Below are positions 27,020-35,997 of a stretch of DNA of 64,000 nt, piece after piece; the first letter of the stretch is position 1; every line of letters starts with the position of its first letter. The stretch spans positions 310,001 to 374,000 of the forward strand of contig CP088295.1 in the NCBI GenBank assembly GCA_024666565.1, written 5' to 3'. The DNA comes from Svornostia abyssi (GTDB lineage Bacteria; Actinomycetota; Thermoleophilia; Solirubrobacterales; Solirubrobacteraceae). The translations under genes were made by a program, and so were the position numbers. The notes beneath the pieces are model-generated. The model was not told where the DNA came from and did not search any database. It worked only from the letters and a program-made list of their open reading frames with translations.

Positions 27020-27063
27020 GCGCCGCGACGATGCAGGCAGGAGATCTGGAGAGGAGCCCCGTC

Positions 27064-27285
27064 ATGCATCGGAACATGGGAACCGCCGACCGCGTGGTCC
27101 GCGCTGCCGTCGCCGCACCGCTGCTGCTCGTGCTTGCGCTGGTGGTCGCGAACTCCACGCTCATCGGGGTCGCGCTGGTCACCCTCGCCGGCGTGATGCT
27201 GCTGACCGCCGCCGTGGGCTTCTGTCCCCTGTACGTCCCGCTCGGCTTCGACACGTGCTCGGAGCGAGCACCGCGCGCACAGTGA
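27064..27285 (+). CDS. DUF2892 small membrane protein
   Basis: A 73-residue inner-membrane protein. The opening MHRNMGTADRVVRAAVAAPL matches the DUF2892 consensus (N-x-G-x-x-D-R-x-x-R), followed by two hydrophobic helices and the conserved GFCPLY cysteine segment. The same fold forms the tail of YgaP-type rhodanese proteins; alone, its role is unknown. The Shine-Dalgarno GGAGAGGAG is eight bases upstream. The next gene starts 11 bases after the stop. Confidence 0.85.
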   Translation: MHRNMGTADRVVRAAVAAPLLLVLALVVANSTLIGVALVTLAGVMLLTAAVGFCPLYVPLGFDTCSERAPRAQ

Positions 27286-27295
27286 CGCGCACGCC

Positions 27296-28022
27296 GTGCG
27301 CTACGACCTGCACTGCCACATCCTCCCGGGCCTTGACGACGGCGCCGGAGACCTCGATGACAGCCTCGCGATGGCCGCGCAGGCCGACGCCGACGGGGTC
27401 GGCGTCATCGCCGCCACGCCGCACATCCGGTCCGACCACGACGTCGTCATCGGCGAGCTGCCGGCGCGCGTCGCGGAGCTGAACGCGGCCATCGCCGCCG
27501 CCGGGATCGGCGTGAAGATCGTCACCGGCGGCGAGGTCGCGGCGCCGGACTGCGGCGGGCTGACCGACGACGAGCTGCGCGCCGTCACCCTCGGCGGCGG
27601 GGGGACGCTGGATCCTGCTCGAGCCCCGGCCGGGGCCGATGGATGACGCGCTCGAGGCGACCGTCGACACGCTCCACGCCCGCGGCGTGCGGTGCCTCAT
27701 CGCGCACCCCGAGCGCCACGCGGGCGCCGACGCGGCGGACCGGCTCGCCGCACTCGTCGCGCGCGGCGCGCTCGTCCAGGTGACCGCCGCCTACCTCCCG
27801 GCGGGCGATGCCGCGCCGACGATGCTCGACTGGGCGGCCCGGGGGCTCGTGCACGTCGTCAGCAGCGACGCGCACTCGGCGCGCTTCGGCCGTGCCGCCA
27901 CCGTGTCGGAGGGGCTCACGGCGCTGGCGCAACTCCCCGAGCTTGCGCCGCACATGACGTGGATGGCGCACGAGGGACCGCGCGCCATCCTCGCCGGAGA
28001 GGACGTCACCCCGCCGTTCTGA
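27296..28022 (+). CDS. PHP-type tyrosine-protein phosphatase, CpsB/CapC-like (frameshifted)
   Basis: About 240 residues after repair. PHP metal-binding motifs are present in order: HCHILPGLDDG near the start, TPHIRSDHD, IAHPERH and SSDAHS. These define the CpsB/YwqE manganese-dependent phosphatases that act on tyrosine kinases controlling exopolysaccharide; no kinase or capsule gene is visible here. The frame breaks at the run of six G at 27599-27604, and deleting one G joins it to WILLEPRPGPMDDALEA. The last 17 bases overlap the converging PfkB gene. Confidence 0.82.
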
Positions 28023-28929
28023 CGAGCTGCACCGAGGACGCCAGCTCGCGGATCGCGTCGGCGTCGCCGGTCCCCAGGCCGCGGTGCAGGAAGTTCACCG
28101 CTCCGGCGGCTGCGCCGATCGTCAACGCCTCGCGCCAGTCCCCGCCGGCGGCCAGGATCGCGGCGGTCGCGCCCATCATCGAGTCGCCGCAGCCCTCGCG
28201 GAACCCGTGGTCGAACGACGGTGCGGTCAGCGTCCATTGCTCGTCGCCGCCGAACACGGCCGCCGGGAGCTCCCCACGTGTGATGACCACCGTCTCGACG
28301 CCGTGCTCGCGGATCCGGCCCACCGCCGCCGCGAGCTCGTCGTCCTCGCCGACAGGACCGGTCACGAAGCCCGCGAGCTCCCAGTCGTTGATCTTCACGA
28401 GGTCGACGCCTCCGCGCAGCGCGCCGTCCAGGCGGGGACTCGAGAGGTCCGCCAGCACGCGGACGCCGTGGGCGTGCGCGTCGGCGGCGATCCGCTCGTA
28501 GACCTCCGGGCCCAGCGCGTCGCCCGGGTACGGGTTGCAGAGCACGAGCAGCCGCGTCTGGAGCGCGGAGGCGACCGTGGCGGCCACGAGGTCGTCGATC
28601 TCGTGCCGGCCCGGCGGCGGGCTCAGGGCGTGCGCGATCGGATCACGCTCGCCGCTGCGCCGGTCATATACGTAGGACCCGCTGTCGGTCGCCGAGGCGA
28701 TCATCCGCCGCTCGCACGGCAGCGCGTCGATGAGCGGGCCGAGGATGGCGCCGGTCTCCCCACCCAGGTAGCCGCACAGCACCGGGTGCGCGCCGAGCGC
28801 CGCGGCCATCCGCGCGACCCAGACGCCCTGGCCGGCGGGGTGCAGGTGGATCTCGTCGGCGCCGTCGGGGTGCCGTTCGATGGTGACCGAGAGCAGCGGG
28901 TGCGGCCCGAGGATCGTGACGTCGCCCAC
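28006..28929 (-). CDS. PfkB family carbohydrate kinase
   Basis: A 307-residue sugar kinase of the ribokinase/1-phosphofructokinase fold. It shows the N-terminal substrate glycine region HPAGQGVWVARMAAALGA, the NPYPGD and KINDWELAGF segments, and the catalytic signature FREGCGDSMMGATAA with the anion-hole GxGD. The order resembles 1-phosphofructokinase or tagatose-6-phosphate kinase, but the substrate is not evident and no sugar transporter is near. The start is GTG at 28929. It is followed by the UbiB gene on the same strand upstream, 12 bases away. Confidence 0.86.
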   Translation of the reverse strand: MGDVTILGPHPLLSVTIERHPDGADEIHLHPAGQGVWVARMAAALGAHPVLCGYLGGETGAILGPLIDALPCERRMIASATDSGSYVYDRRSGERDPIAHALSPPPGRHEIDDLVAATVASALQTRLLVLCNPYPGDALGPEVYERIAADAHAHGVRVLADLSSPRLDGALRGGVDLVKINDWELAGFVTGPVGEDDELAAAVGRIREHGVETVVITRGELPAAVFGGDEQWTLTAPSFDHGFREGCGDSMMGATAAILAAGGDWREALTIGAAAGAVNFLHRGLGTGDADAIRELASSVQLVRTAG

Positions 28930-28941
28930 GCCGTCAGCCTG

Positions 28942-30330
28942 TCACACCGCCGGGTACGCGTACCGCCCTGCGAAGAACTTCTCCTCGGCGCGGCCGAACT
29001 CGGTCGCCGGGCCGTCGCCCAGCAGCCACTCGCGGGTGATGTCCAGCCAGCGATTGGTCGAATGCAGCTGACCGACCAGGCCGAGCAGCAGGAACACCGC
29101 GCGGAAGATGACGAAGTGCTCAGCCGGCAGCTCGAGCCCCTCGAAGCCCGTGCTGCTGCGCAGGTCGGTGTACGTCCGCATCATGTCGGCCGTCCGGGTG
29201 GCGTCGGCCATGACCGGCTCGTCGACGAGCGCCCACCCGAAGATCGCGGCGTAGCTGGCGAGGAACGGCTCGGCGAGCGCGGGGTCGGGCGCCAGCGCGT
29301 GCAGCTCGCTGGCGACCGCCAGCAGCGCCTGCGCATCGCCCTGATAGGTCGCGCGCGTCGACGCGATGATCTGGCGGACGTCGACGTCGCCGAGGTGCTT
29401 GCTGAAGCCGAAGTCGATGAACCCGATGCGCCCGTCGGCGAGGAACAGGCTGTTGCCCGGATGCGGGTCGCCGTTGAGCAGGCGGTGGCGCAGCGGGCCG
29501 TTGAGGTAGAAGCGCACGAGGATCTCGCCCCAGCGGTCGCGGTCAGCGCGCGGGGTGTCGTCGGGCAGCTCGGAGAACCGCCGCCCGTCGACGTACTCGG
29601 TGACGAGCACGCGCTCGCCGGCCAGCGACGTGACGACATCCGGCACGACGACGAACGGGTGGTCGCGGTAGATGCGCGCCATCTCGCGGTGGCTGGCGGC
29701 CTCGAGCTCGTAGTCCAGCTCGTCGCCGATGCGCTCGCGGATCTCGTCCGCGATCGCGCGGGTGTCGATCCCCGGGGCGAGAATCGCCAGCAGCTTCAGT
29801 CCCAGGCGCAGGTTCTGCATGTCCGCGTGGATCGCCTCGGCGATCCCGGGGTACTGCACCTTCACGACGACGTCGCGGCCGTCGTGCAGCGTCGCACGGT
29901 GGACCTGCCCGATCGACGCGGCGGCCAGCGGCTCGGGGTCGATGTCGGCGAACGACGCGGAGAGCCGCTGGCCGAGGTCCTGCTCGACGACCTTCGTGAC
30001 CGCCCGGAACGACACCGGCTCCGCATCCTGCTGCAGCTGCGCGAGGATCTCCTGGAACTCCGGCCGGACCTCCTCGGGCACCATCCCGATGTCCACCGCC
30101 GACAGGGTCTGCCCGACCTTCATGGCCGCGCCGCGCATCCCGGAGAAGAGCTTGACCAGGCCCTCCGCCGCCTTGAGCTGCTGCTTGGTCGCGGCGCGCC
30201 GGCCGGCGTCGCCGTCGTGCCCGGCGGTCATCGCGCGCGCCGCGGTCTGCCGCGCGGCGAGCCCCGCGGCGCCGGTGGCGAACCGGACACCGCGGCCGAC
30301 CCTCGACCGCCCTACGTGCTGTGACGACAT
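28942..30330 (-). CDS. ABC1/UbiB/AarF family atypical kinase
   Basis: A 462-residue kinase-like protein. It has the family's N-terminal KxGQ motif (AMKVGQTLSA), the Ala-rich loop in place of a P-loop (AAASIGQVHRA), the invariant Lys in VVVKVQYPG, the catalytic loop LNGDPHPGNSLF and the metal motif IDFGFSKHL. All catalytic residues are intact, in contrast to the paralogue at 51214. UbiB-family ATPases support quinone and other isoprenoid lipid handling; the exact role in actinobacteria is unclear. It probably forms a transcription unit with the PfkB gene 12 bases downstream. Confidence 0.92.
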   Translation of the reverse strand: MSSQHVGRSRVGRGVRFATGAAGLAARQTAARAMTAGHDGDAGRRAATKQQLKAAEGLVKLFSGMRGAAMKVGQTLSAVDIGMVPEEVRPEFQEILAQLQQDAEPVSFRAVTKVVEQDLGQRLSASFADIDPEPLAAASIGQVHRATLHDGRDVVVKVQYPGIAEAIHADMQNLRLGLKLLAILAPGIDTRAIADEIRERIGDELDYELEAASHREMARIYRDHPFVVVPDVVTSLAGERVLVTEYVDGRRFSELPDDTPRADRDRWGEILVRFYLNGPLRHRLLNGDPHPGNSLFLADGRIGFIDFGFSKHLGDVDVRQIIASTRATYQGDAQALLAVASELHALAPDPALAEPFLASYAAIFGWALVDEPVMADATRTADMMRTYTDLRSSTGFEGLELPAEHFVIFRAVFLLLGLVGQLHSTNRWLDITREWLLGDGPATEFGRAEEKFFAGRYAYPAV

Positions 30331-30358
30331 CCGCTCGCTCCCTGGTTGGCGCGAGCCT

Positions 30359-30390
30359 AGCCCCGATGTACAGGCGTGTACATCGGGGCT
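30359..30390 (-). terminator. Hairpin after the glnK-amt operon
   Basis: Perfect 14-bp arms (AGCCCCGATGTACA and its complement) enclose a GGCG loop. It is 36 bases downstream of the amt stop on the minus strand and 29 bases before the UbiB start, so it should separate the two units. Confidence 0.7.
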
Positions 30391-30425
30391 CGTCCCCTTC
30401 CTGCTCCGTAGTCAGCCGCAGCGGT

Positions 30426-31725
30426 TCAGACGAGCGCCTTCTCCTGCTCGCGCTCGTCCTCGAACTCGACCGCGCCGTCGTGCACGACGAGGATCGCGCC
30501 CTCGCCCGTGGCGTAGGCCTCCTCGCCGTGGGCGACGATGTCCAGGCCCGTGGCCTCCTGCTCCGGGGTCGCGCGCAGCGGCATGAGCAGCCCGATGCCC
30601 TTCAGCAGCAGGAACGTCATGACGAACGCGTAGACCGGCGCCGCGCCCGCGGCGACGAGCTGCGAGCCGAGCTGGCCCCAGTCGCCGTACAGCGCGCCGT
30701 CGGCCACGCCGTTCCAAGACGCGTTGGCCACCAGGCCGATGAACACGATCCCGATGAGACCCGCCAGGCCGTGGGCGCCGAGGACGTCGAGGGTCTCGTC
30801 GACGCGGGTCCGCGGGCGCCACATGATCACCGCGTAGCACGGCAGCGCCGCGACGACGCCGAGCGCCATCGCCCAGCCCGGGCTGATGAAGCCCGCCGCC
30901 GGGGTGATCGCCACGCAGCCGACGATGATCGCCGTCGCCGCGCCCACCGCGGTGACGTGCCGCGAGCGCAGGGCATCGAGCACGAACCACGTCGCCAGGG
31001 CGCACGCCGGGGTCAGCAGCGTGTTGACGAAGCCGAGGATGCTCGCGTTGCCGACGGAGAATCCGCTGCCGCCGTTGAAGCCGAACCAGCCGAACCACAG
31101 GAGCCCCGCACCGAGCAGGACGTAGACGGCGTTGTGCGGCAGGAACGCCTGGCGCCCGTAGTCACGCCGCGCGCCGACGACCAGCGCTGCGGCGAGCGCG
31201 CTGAAGCCCGACGCCATCTCGACCGGCACGCCGCCCGGCGAAGTCCAGCGTCCCCTGCTCCATGAGCCAGCCGCCGCCGAACGCCCAGTGCGCGAGGACC
31301 GCGTAGACGAGCACGGACCACAGCGCGCTGAACAGCAGGAACGGCCCGAAGCGCATCCGCTCGACGACCGCGCCGGAGACGAGCGCCGTCGTGACGATGC
31401 AGAACGTCGCCTGGAAGGCGAAGAAGAGCAGGTGCGGGATGGTGAGCCCGTCCCGCGCCTCGAAGTCGACGCCCTGCAGGAAGACGTGGTCGAAGCCGCC
31501 GATGATGCCGTTGGACGCGCCGCCGAACGCGATCGAGTAGCCGACGGCCGCCCAGGTGATCGTCGCGACCGACAGCGCGGCGACGCACATCATGAAGGTG
31601 TTCAGGGTGTTCTTCGAGCGGACGAGCCCGGCGTAGAAGAGGCCGAGCGCCGGCGTCATGAGCAGCACGAGGGCTGTGGCGACGAGCATCCACGCGGTGT
31701 CGCCCGCGTTGATCTCGGGGCTCAT
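30426..31725 (-). CDS. amt: Ammonium transporter Amt (frameshifted)
   Basis: About 432 residues after repair. It has eleven membrane spans of the Amt/Rh fold. Landmarks are NAGDTAWMLVATALVLLMTPAL, FYAGLVRSKNTLN, FQATFCIVTTALVSGAVVER, HWAFGGGWL, FGWFGFNGGS and the cytoplasmic tail LDIVAHGEEAY that contacts PII proteins. The frame breaks near 31225-31235, between GTLDFAG and VPVEMASGFSALAAALV, exactly where Amt proteins have DFAGG followed by a small-residue helix; removing one base repairs it. Its ATG overlaps the glnK stop (ATGA). Expression is expected under nitrogen limitation. Confidence 0.9.
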
Positions 31726-32078
31726 GCCGCACCCACCGGCGTGACGGCGCTGTCGTCGCTCTCACCCGTGCGGATCCGGACGACCCGCTCCAGCGGCACG
31801 ACGAAGATCTTCCCGTCGCCGACCGCGCCGGTCCGGCCGCCCTCACAGAGCGCGTCGATCGTGGGGTCGACGAACTCGTCGGACACCGCGATCTCGAACC
31901 GGACCTTCTCGGCGAGGCCCATGCGGACGGTCGTGCCGCGATAGGTCTCCACGCGGTCGAGCTCGCCGCCGTGACCCTGCACGCGCGTCATGGACAGGCC
32001 GCGCACCTTGGCGCGGTACAGCGAGTGCAGGACGTCGTTGACCTTCTCCGGCCGGACGATCCCGATGACGAGCTTCAT
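31722..32078 (-). CDS. glnK: PII nitrogen regulatory protein (GlnK/GlnB)
   Basis: A 118-residue PII signal protein. It begins MKLVIGIVRPEKVNDVLHSL, has the T-loop with the modifiable Tyr in VETYRGTTVRMG, the B-loop GRTGAVGDGKIFV, and the C-loop RIRTGESDD. PII senses ATP/ADP and 2-oxoglutarate and blocks Amt when nitrogen is ample, which fits its coupling to amt. AGGAG lies nine bases before the ATG at 32078. I could not find a convincing GlnR or NtrC site in the 150 bases upstream. Confidence 0.93.
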   Translation of the reverse strand: MKLVIGIVRPEKVNDVLHSLYRAKVRGLSMTRVQGHGGELDRVETYRGTTVRMGLAEKVRFEIAVSDEFVDPTIDALCEGGRTGAVGDGKIFVVPLERVVRIRTGESDDSAVTPVGAA

Positions 32079-32195
32079 GGTTTGAGCTCCTGACCTGGGG
32101 CGAAACTGGGGACAGGGCAGGCTCTCGCGACGAGGCCCGTGCGTCGTTATCCGGGTGGACAACGCCAGCGGTGGGCGTTTCGACCTGATGTACAA

Positions 32196-32217
32196 GTCCA
32201 GGCTTGGCTACCTGGAC
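32196..32217 (-). terminator. Hairpin downstream of the solitary antitoxin gene
   Basis: Perfect 7-bp arms GTCCAGG and CCTGGAC enclose an 8-base loop. On the minus strand it comes 14 bases after the stop of the Phd-like gene at 32231. It could instead belong to the glnK upstream region. Confidence 0.4.
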
Positions 32218-32230
32218 CAGATGTCCAAGC

Positions 32231-32452
32231 TCACCCCGGACCGTCTCCCCCGGGCAGCGGCGCGTCGAAGTCCTCCGGCACGGTGAACACCCCGGCGTCC
32301 ACGCCGAAGGTGCGGGTGCCGGGCGGCACCGGAGTCAGCATGGCCAGCGCCTCGCCGCGGTCGGCGATGACGATCACCTCGCCAGCCGCGACCCGCTCGA
32401 GCAGCGCGGGCAGTTGAGCCTCGGCCTCACGCACTCCTACTGGCTTCGTCAT
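32231..32452 (-). CDS. Phd/YefM-type antitoxin, without an adjacent toxin
   Basis: A 73-residue protein. MTKPVGVREAEAQLPALLER and VAAGEVIVIADRGEALAMLTPV form the Phd/YefM dimer and DNA-binding fold, and the tail FTVPEDFDAPLPG is the short toxin-binding segment typical of VapB partners of PIN toxins. No PIN gene follows: only about 150 bases separate it from the glnK start and they hold no such frame. It is therefore solitary here. It is divergent from the VOC gene. Confidence 0.82.
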   Translation of the reverse strand: MTKPVGVREAEAQLPALLERVAAGEVIVIADRGEALAMLTPVPPGTRTFGVDAGVFTVPEDFDAPLPGGDGPG

Positions 32453-32498
32453 GACGGAAGTTGTAGTGGCTGGGCACCGGGTCCGCGACACTGTGCCC

Positions 32499-33086
32499 AT
32501 GCGCAAGCTCCAGAGCCAGGCGGTGCACCACATCACGCTGACGGGCGCCGGCCGGCAGACCTCCATCGACTTCTGGGAGGGCGTCCTCGGGATGCCCTTC
32601 GTCTTCGAGCAGCCGAACCTCGACAACCCCGACGAGAGCCACCTCTACTTCGATCCGGGCGACGGGCGGCTCATCACGATCTTCACCGACGAGTCCCGGA
32701 CCGGCGACGGCGAACGCACGCCGACCGACCCGGGCTGCGTGCACCACATCGCGTTCTCGCTGTCGAACGCGTCGTTCCGCCAGGCCGTCGAGCGGCTCGA
32801 CGAGCGCGGCATCCAGCACAGCGGCGTGAAGGACCGAGGGTTCATGGACTCGATCTACTTCAAGGATCCGCTCGGCCTGCTCATCGAGCTCGCGTCGTAC
32901 CGCTTCGAGCCGCCTGCCGGGAGCACGCACAGCGACGTCCTGCTCGAGGCGCACAAGCTGCGGGTCGAGCGCGGCGACTACAACATCGCGCCGATCCACC
33001 TCGCGGACGCCATCGAGCTGCTGACCACCCGGACGCGGCCGTCGCTGTCGCAGGACCGGACCCCGAAGGACCCGTACGGCGCCTGA
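32499..33086 (+). CDS. VOC family (glyoxalase/extradiol dioxygenase fold) protein
   Basis: A 195-residue protein with two beta-alpha-beta-beta-beta units. The first His is in AVHHITLTGAG, the second in CVHHIAFSLSN, and the Glu in DPLGLLIELASY, giving the 2-His-1-carboxylate metal site of the fold. The C-terminal extension (HLADAIELLTTRT) resembles ring-cleaving dioxygenase-like VOC proteins. The substrate is unknown. ATG 32499 is chosen because an in-frame ATG at 32451 overlaps the antitoxin start on the other strand and a CGACACT box lies just before 32499. Confidence 0.8.
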   Translation: MRKLQSQAVHHITLTGAGRQTSIDFWEGVLGMPFVFEQPNLDNPDESHLYFDPGDGRLITIFTDESRTGDGERTPTDPGCVHHIAFSLSNASFRQAVERLDERGIQHSGVKDRGFMDSIYFKDPLGLLIELASYRFEPPAGSTHSDVLLEAHKLRVERGDYNIAPIHLADAIELLTTRTRPSLSQDRTPKDPYGA

Positions 33087-33173
33087 GGTCCACGTTTTGG
33101 ACTGGAACGCGCACGCCCCGAGGCGGATGGTCACGCGGATGCCATCCACCCCTCACCTCGGGAGTCGCCTGCC

Positions 33174-35537
33174 ATGTTCCGCCTCACCGGTCGTTCTGCA
33201 CCCATCGATCCCCCGCGGCGATCCCTGAAACGGCTGCTCGCTGCCACCGCGGCAGCGAGCTGCGCGCTCGGGCTCACGTCCGCCTCCGCGCACGCCTTCG
33301 ACACCCAGGCGCACGCGGACATGACCCGTGACGCGCTGACGGCCGAGGGCTTCACCCCGTCCGCGGCGAACGTCGGCGTGGTCGACAACTGGTTCGTCGA
33401 CTACTACACGAACCCCGGCAAGAACCCGTACTCGGGCCACGCGGGGTTCTGGATCGGCCTGACGCGCCTGGGCCTCAGCCGCGAGGAGTGGCCGTTCTTC
33501 CTCGTCGACGCCTCGCAGCGCCTGCACTTCGACGCCTCGCGGCGCACGCCCGAGATGCCCGACCTGTCGACGACCGCGGGGGTCGACCAGGAGTGGCAGC
33601 GGCTCATGCACCTGACGCGGCGGATCATCCGGATCGCCGGCGAGAAGAACGACCCGGCGGCCGTCATGGCCGTGCTCGGCACCTCGCTGCATTCGGTCCA
33701 GGACTTCTACTCCCACAGCAACTGGGTCGAGGACCCGAGCCCGGAGCCGGGCCGGGGCGGGCCGGGCATCTCGCGGCTCGGCTACGGCGATCTGCCGACG
33801 TGGTTCGATGTGCCGCCGAACGTCCGCGAGAAGCTCGTCGGCGACCGCGCGGTGTACACCGGCGTGCAGGGCATCCCGCGCGGGCACGGTCACTGGCGCT
33901 CGAACGAGAACGGGTCGCTGCACGACGGGCTGAACAAGGACCACAACGGTCGCCCGAAGTACCAGGAGGCCTACCTCACCGCGTACTTCGCCACGCGCCA
34001 GTGGATCCGCGGCGTGCGGACGTGGCTGGGCAACGAGCCCCTGTGGGCGCAGGCGATGACGATCCCCAACAGCCGCGCGCTGCAGGAGGACGTCCAGGCC
34101 TCCGAGGAGGTCTCGAAGTACAGCGGCCACTGGCAGGGCGGCGGCGAGCCGTGCCTGCCCGGGACGTGCGGCGAGCGCAACGGCAAAGCCGGCGCGATCG
34201 TCAGCCTGCGCAACGCGCTGGAGTCGTTCCACGATGACCCGCCGTCACGCTTCCGCCGCGCCGTCAACGAGTACCTGCCGGAGTACCGGCTGTACCCGAA
34301 GGACATCCCGCGCATCGCCGACCTGCCGTCGAGTCGCACCGACCAGCTCTCCACCCGCTTCGTGACGCTCGAGGTCGCCGACTACTGGGGCATCAACCTC
34401 ACGGACCCCGTCGGCGAGGGAGACATCTACGCGCGCGCCCGGATCAACGGGCAGCCGTTCACCTCCACGGTGATCAACGGCGAGGACAAGTTCCACTTCC
34501 CGCGGCCGTACGCGCCGTTCTCGTGGATCCGTTCCGTGCCCGGGCCGTTGCGCGCCAGCACACCGGTGACGTCGATGACGGTCCGGATCGAGACCGGAGA
34601 CAAGCGGTTCGCCGGGACCGATGACGACGTGTTCCTGCGCATCAACGGCCGGCAGCGCTTCTCGCTGGAGAAGGCGGCGTACAACGACTTCGAGCGAGGC
34701 GACGACGACACGTACAGCGTGCCGATCGGTGAGGCCACCCGTGACGGCTTGACGGTCGGAGACCTCCACCAGGTGACGATCGAGAAGGGCCGCGACGGGG
34801 CCGGCGGCGGCTGGTTCCTCGGCGGCGTCACGCTCACGGTCAACGGCCGCGAGGTCGTGCGCGAACGCCGGGTCAACCGGTGGCTGGAGAACTCCCGGCG
34901 CGCGTGGAACGCGCCGCGCTTCGCCCGGGACCAGCGCCTGACCGACGACACCATCCCCGTCTGGCTCGAGCTGAAGGAGGACGATTTCGGCCCGGACGAC
35001 ACCGGCGACCTCAACGAGCTCGACCGGCATACGTCGCTGCCGATCTCGTACCGGTTCGGGACGTCGGTGCAGGGCGTCGGGCTCGGCGGCCACAAGCTGC
35101 GCGGGCGCCTGTCCCTGGACAACGGCGACCGCGCGCGGGTGACATGGCGTCTCACACCGCTCGTCATTCGCAACGCGCCGCCGCTGCCCGCGCCGTCGAC
35201 GACGACGAACCCCGAGCCGACGCCGGACCCGACGACGCAGCCGACGCCGGGCGGCCCTGACCTCGTCATCACCGAGATGACCGGCGGCGTGGTCACGGTG
35301 AAGAACCAGGGTCCCGTGGCGACCGGGGCGTTCACCGTCCGGGTCACGGACACGAACGGCACGGTGCGCGGCACGACGCGGATCGACGGTGGGCTCGCCG
35401 CCGGCGCGGAGACCACGGTCCCCTACAGCTCGCCGTCGTGCGAGGTCCGCTATCGCGCGGTCGCCGACTCGGAGTCCGAGGTCGGGGAGTCCGATGAGAC
35501 GAACAACACGAAGGAGTTCTTCTTCAGCGTGTGCTGA
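33174..35537 (+). CDS. Secreted phospholipase-C/HET-C-like protein with PLAT and CARDB domains
   Basis: A 787-residue exported protein. A long Arg-rich n-region and hydrophobic core end at SASAHAFDTQAH (signal peptide cleavage near residue 42). Residues about 42-330 resemble the zinc-dependent phospholipase C / HET-C helical fold, marked by SLHSVQDFYSHSNWVEDP and by His/Asp pairs such as FDTQAHADMTRD. Residues about 460-570 look like a PLAT/LH2 lipid-binding beta-sandwich (GTDDDVFLRING, NDFERGDDDTY, GGGWFLGGVTLTVNG). After a Pro/Thr linker, a CARDB-type domain closes the protein (VVTVKNQGPVATGAFTVRV). Catalysis on phospholipids is inference. The family is also found in proteins with no shown activity. 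Confidence 0.75.
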   Translation: MFRLTGRSAPIDPPRRSLKRLLAATAAASCALGLTSASAHAFDTQAHADMTRDALTAEGFTPSAANVGVVDNWFVDYYTNPGKNPYSGHAGFWIGLTRLGLSREEWPFFLVDASQRLHFDASRRTPEMPDLSTTAGVDQEWQRLMHLTRRIIRIAGEKNDPAAVMAVLGTSLHSVQDFYSHSNWVEDPSPEPGRGGPGISRLGYGDLPTWFDVPPNVREKLVGDRAVYTGVQGIPRGHGHWRSNENGSLHDGLNKDHNGRPKYQEAYLTAYFATRQWIRGVRTWLGNEPLWAQAMTIPNSRALQEDVQASEEVSKYSGHWQGGGEPCLPGTCGERNGKAGAIVSLRNALESFHDDPPSRFRRAVNEYLPEYRLYPKDIPRIADLPSSRTDQLSTRFVTLEVADYWGINLTDPVGEGDIYARARINGQPFTSTVINGEDKFHFPRPYAPFSWIRSVPGPLRASTPVTSMTVRIETGDKRFAGTDDDVFLRINGRQRFSLEKAAYNDFERGDDDTYSVPIGEATRDGLTVGDLHQVTIEKGRDGAGGGWFLGGVTLTVNGREVVRERRVNRWLENSRRAWNAPRFARDQRLTDDTIPVWLELKEDDFGPDDTGDLNELDRHTSLPISYRFGTSVQGVGLGGHKLRGRLSLDNGDRARVTWRLTPLVIRNAPPLPAPSTTTNPEPTPDPTTQPTPGGPDLVITEMTGGVVTVKNQGPVATGAFTVRVTDTNGTVRGTTRIDGGLAAGAETTVPYSSPSCEVRYRAVADSESEVGESDETNNTKEFFFSVC

Positions 35538-35543
35538 GCGGCG

Positions 35544-35930
35544 TCAGACACGGATGACCTCAACCGCGGAGAAGCTGCTGAAGTCCGCGTCCTGCGTCAC
35601 GACGGGTACGCCGTGACGCAGGGCGGTCGCAGCGATCCATGTGTCATGCCGACGCAGGCGGCGGCCAGCTTCGAGCTCCGTCGCGGCGAGACGTGAGAAG
35701 CAGCTGGCGACCTCGGCATCGATCGGCAAGAGCGGACACGCAGCCCGGACAGCGGACAGGGTCGCGAGACGCTGTGCCCGACTGGTCGTTCCCGTCGCCC
35801 GAAGGACGCCGAGTTCGAGTTCGGCGACCGTGATGACAGAGATGGCAAGCGCTTCTGGCAGATCCCCGATCGGCCGCCCCGCCTCACGCGCGATGAAGAC
35901 CGACGTACCGGCGACCGCGGCAGTCCGCAA
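35544..35930 (-). CDS. PIN-domain (VapC-like) protein, probably degenerate
   Basis: About 128 residues of PIN fold. The central Glu (VITVAELELG), and two C-terminal Asp (RRHDTWIAA and VTQDADF) are present. The first catalytic Asp is not: the usual xDTSV reads AGTSVFIARE, with Gly in its place. PIN RNases need this Asp for metal binding, so activity is doubtful. No antitoxin gene precedes it; the space is taken by the start of the flavoenzyme on the other strand. The start TTG at 35930 is a guess based on where VapC proteins begin. It ends six bases from the stop of the PLC-like gene. Confidence 0.7.
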   Translation of the reverse strand: MRTAAVAGTSVFIAREAGRPIGDLPEALAISVITVAELELGVLRATGTTSRAQRLATLSAVRAACPLLPIDAEVASCFSRLAATELEAGRRLRRHDTWIAATALRHGVPVVTQDADFSSFSAVEVIRV

Positions 35931-35997
35931 GGATCTACCGGGCGGCTGCAACACATGTGCGGCGTGTCTGCGCGGCAACTCCGGAGATGATGCGCAC

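Noticed and set aside
32079-32195. GlnR or NtrC binding site upstream of glnK-amt
   Set aside because: Only loose matches (a GAAAC near 32102) were found and the required paired half-sites with proper spacing are not there.
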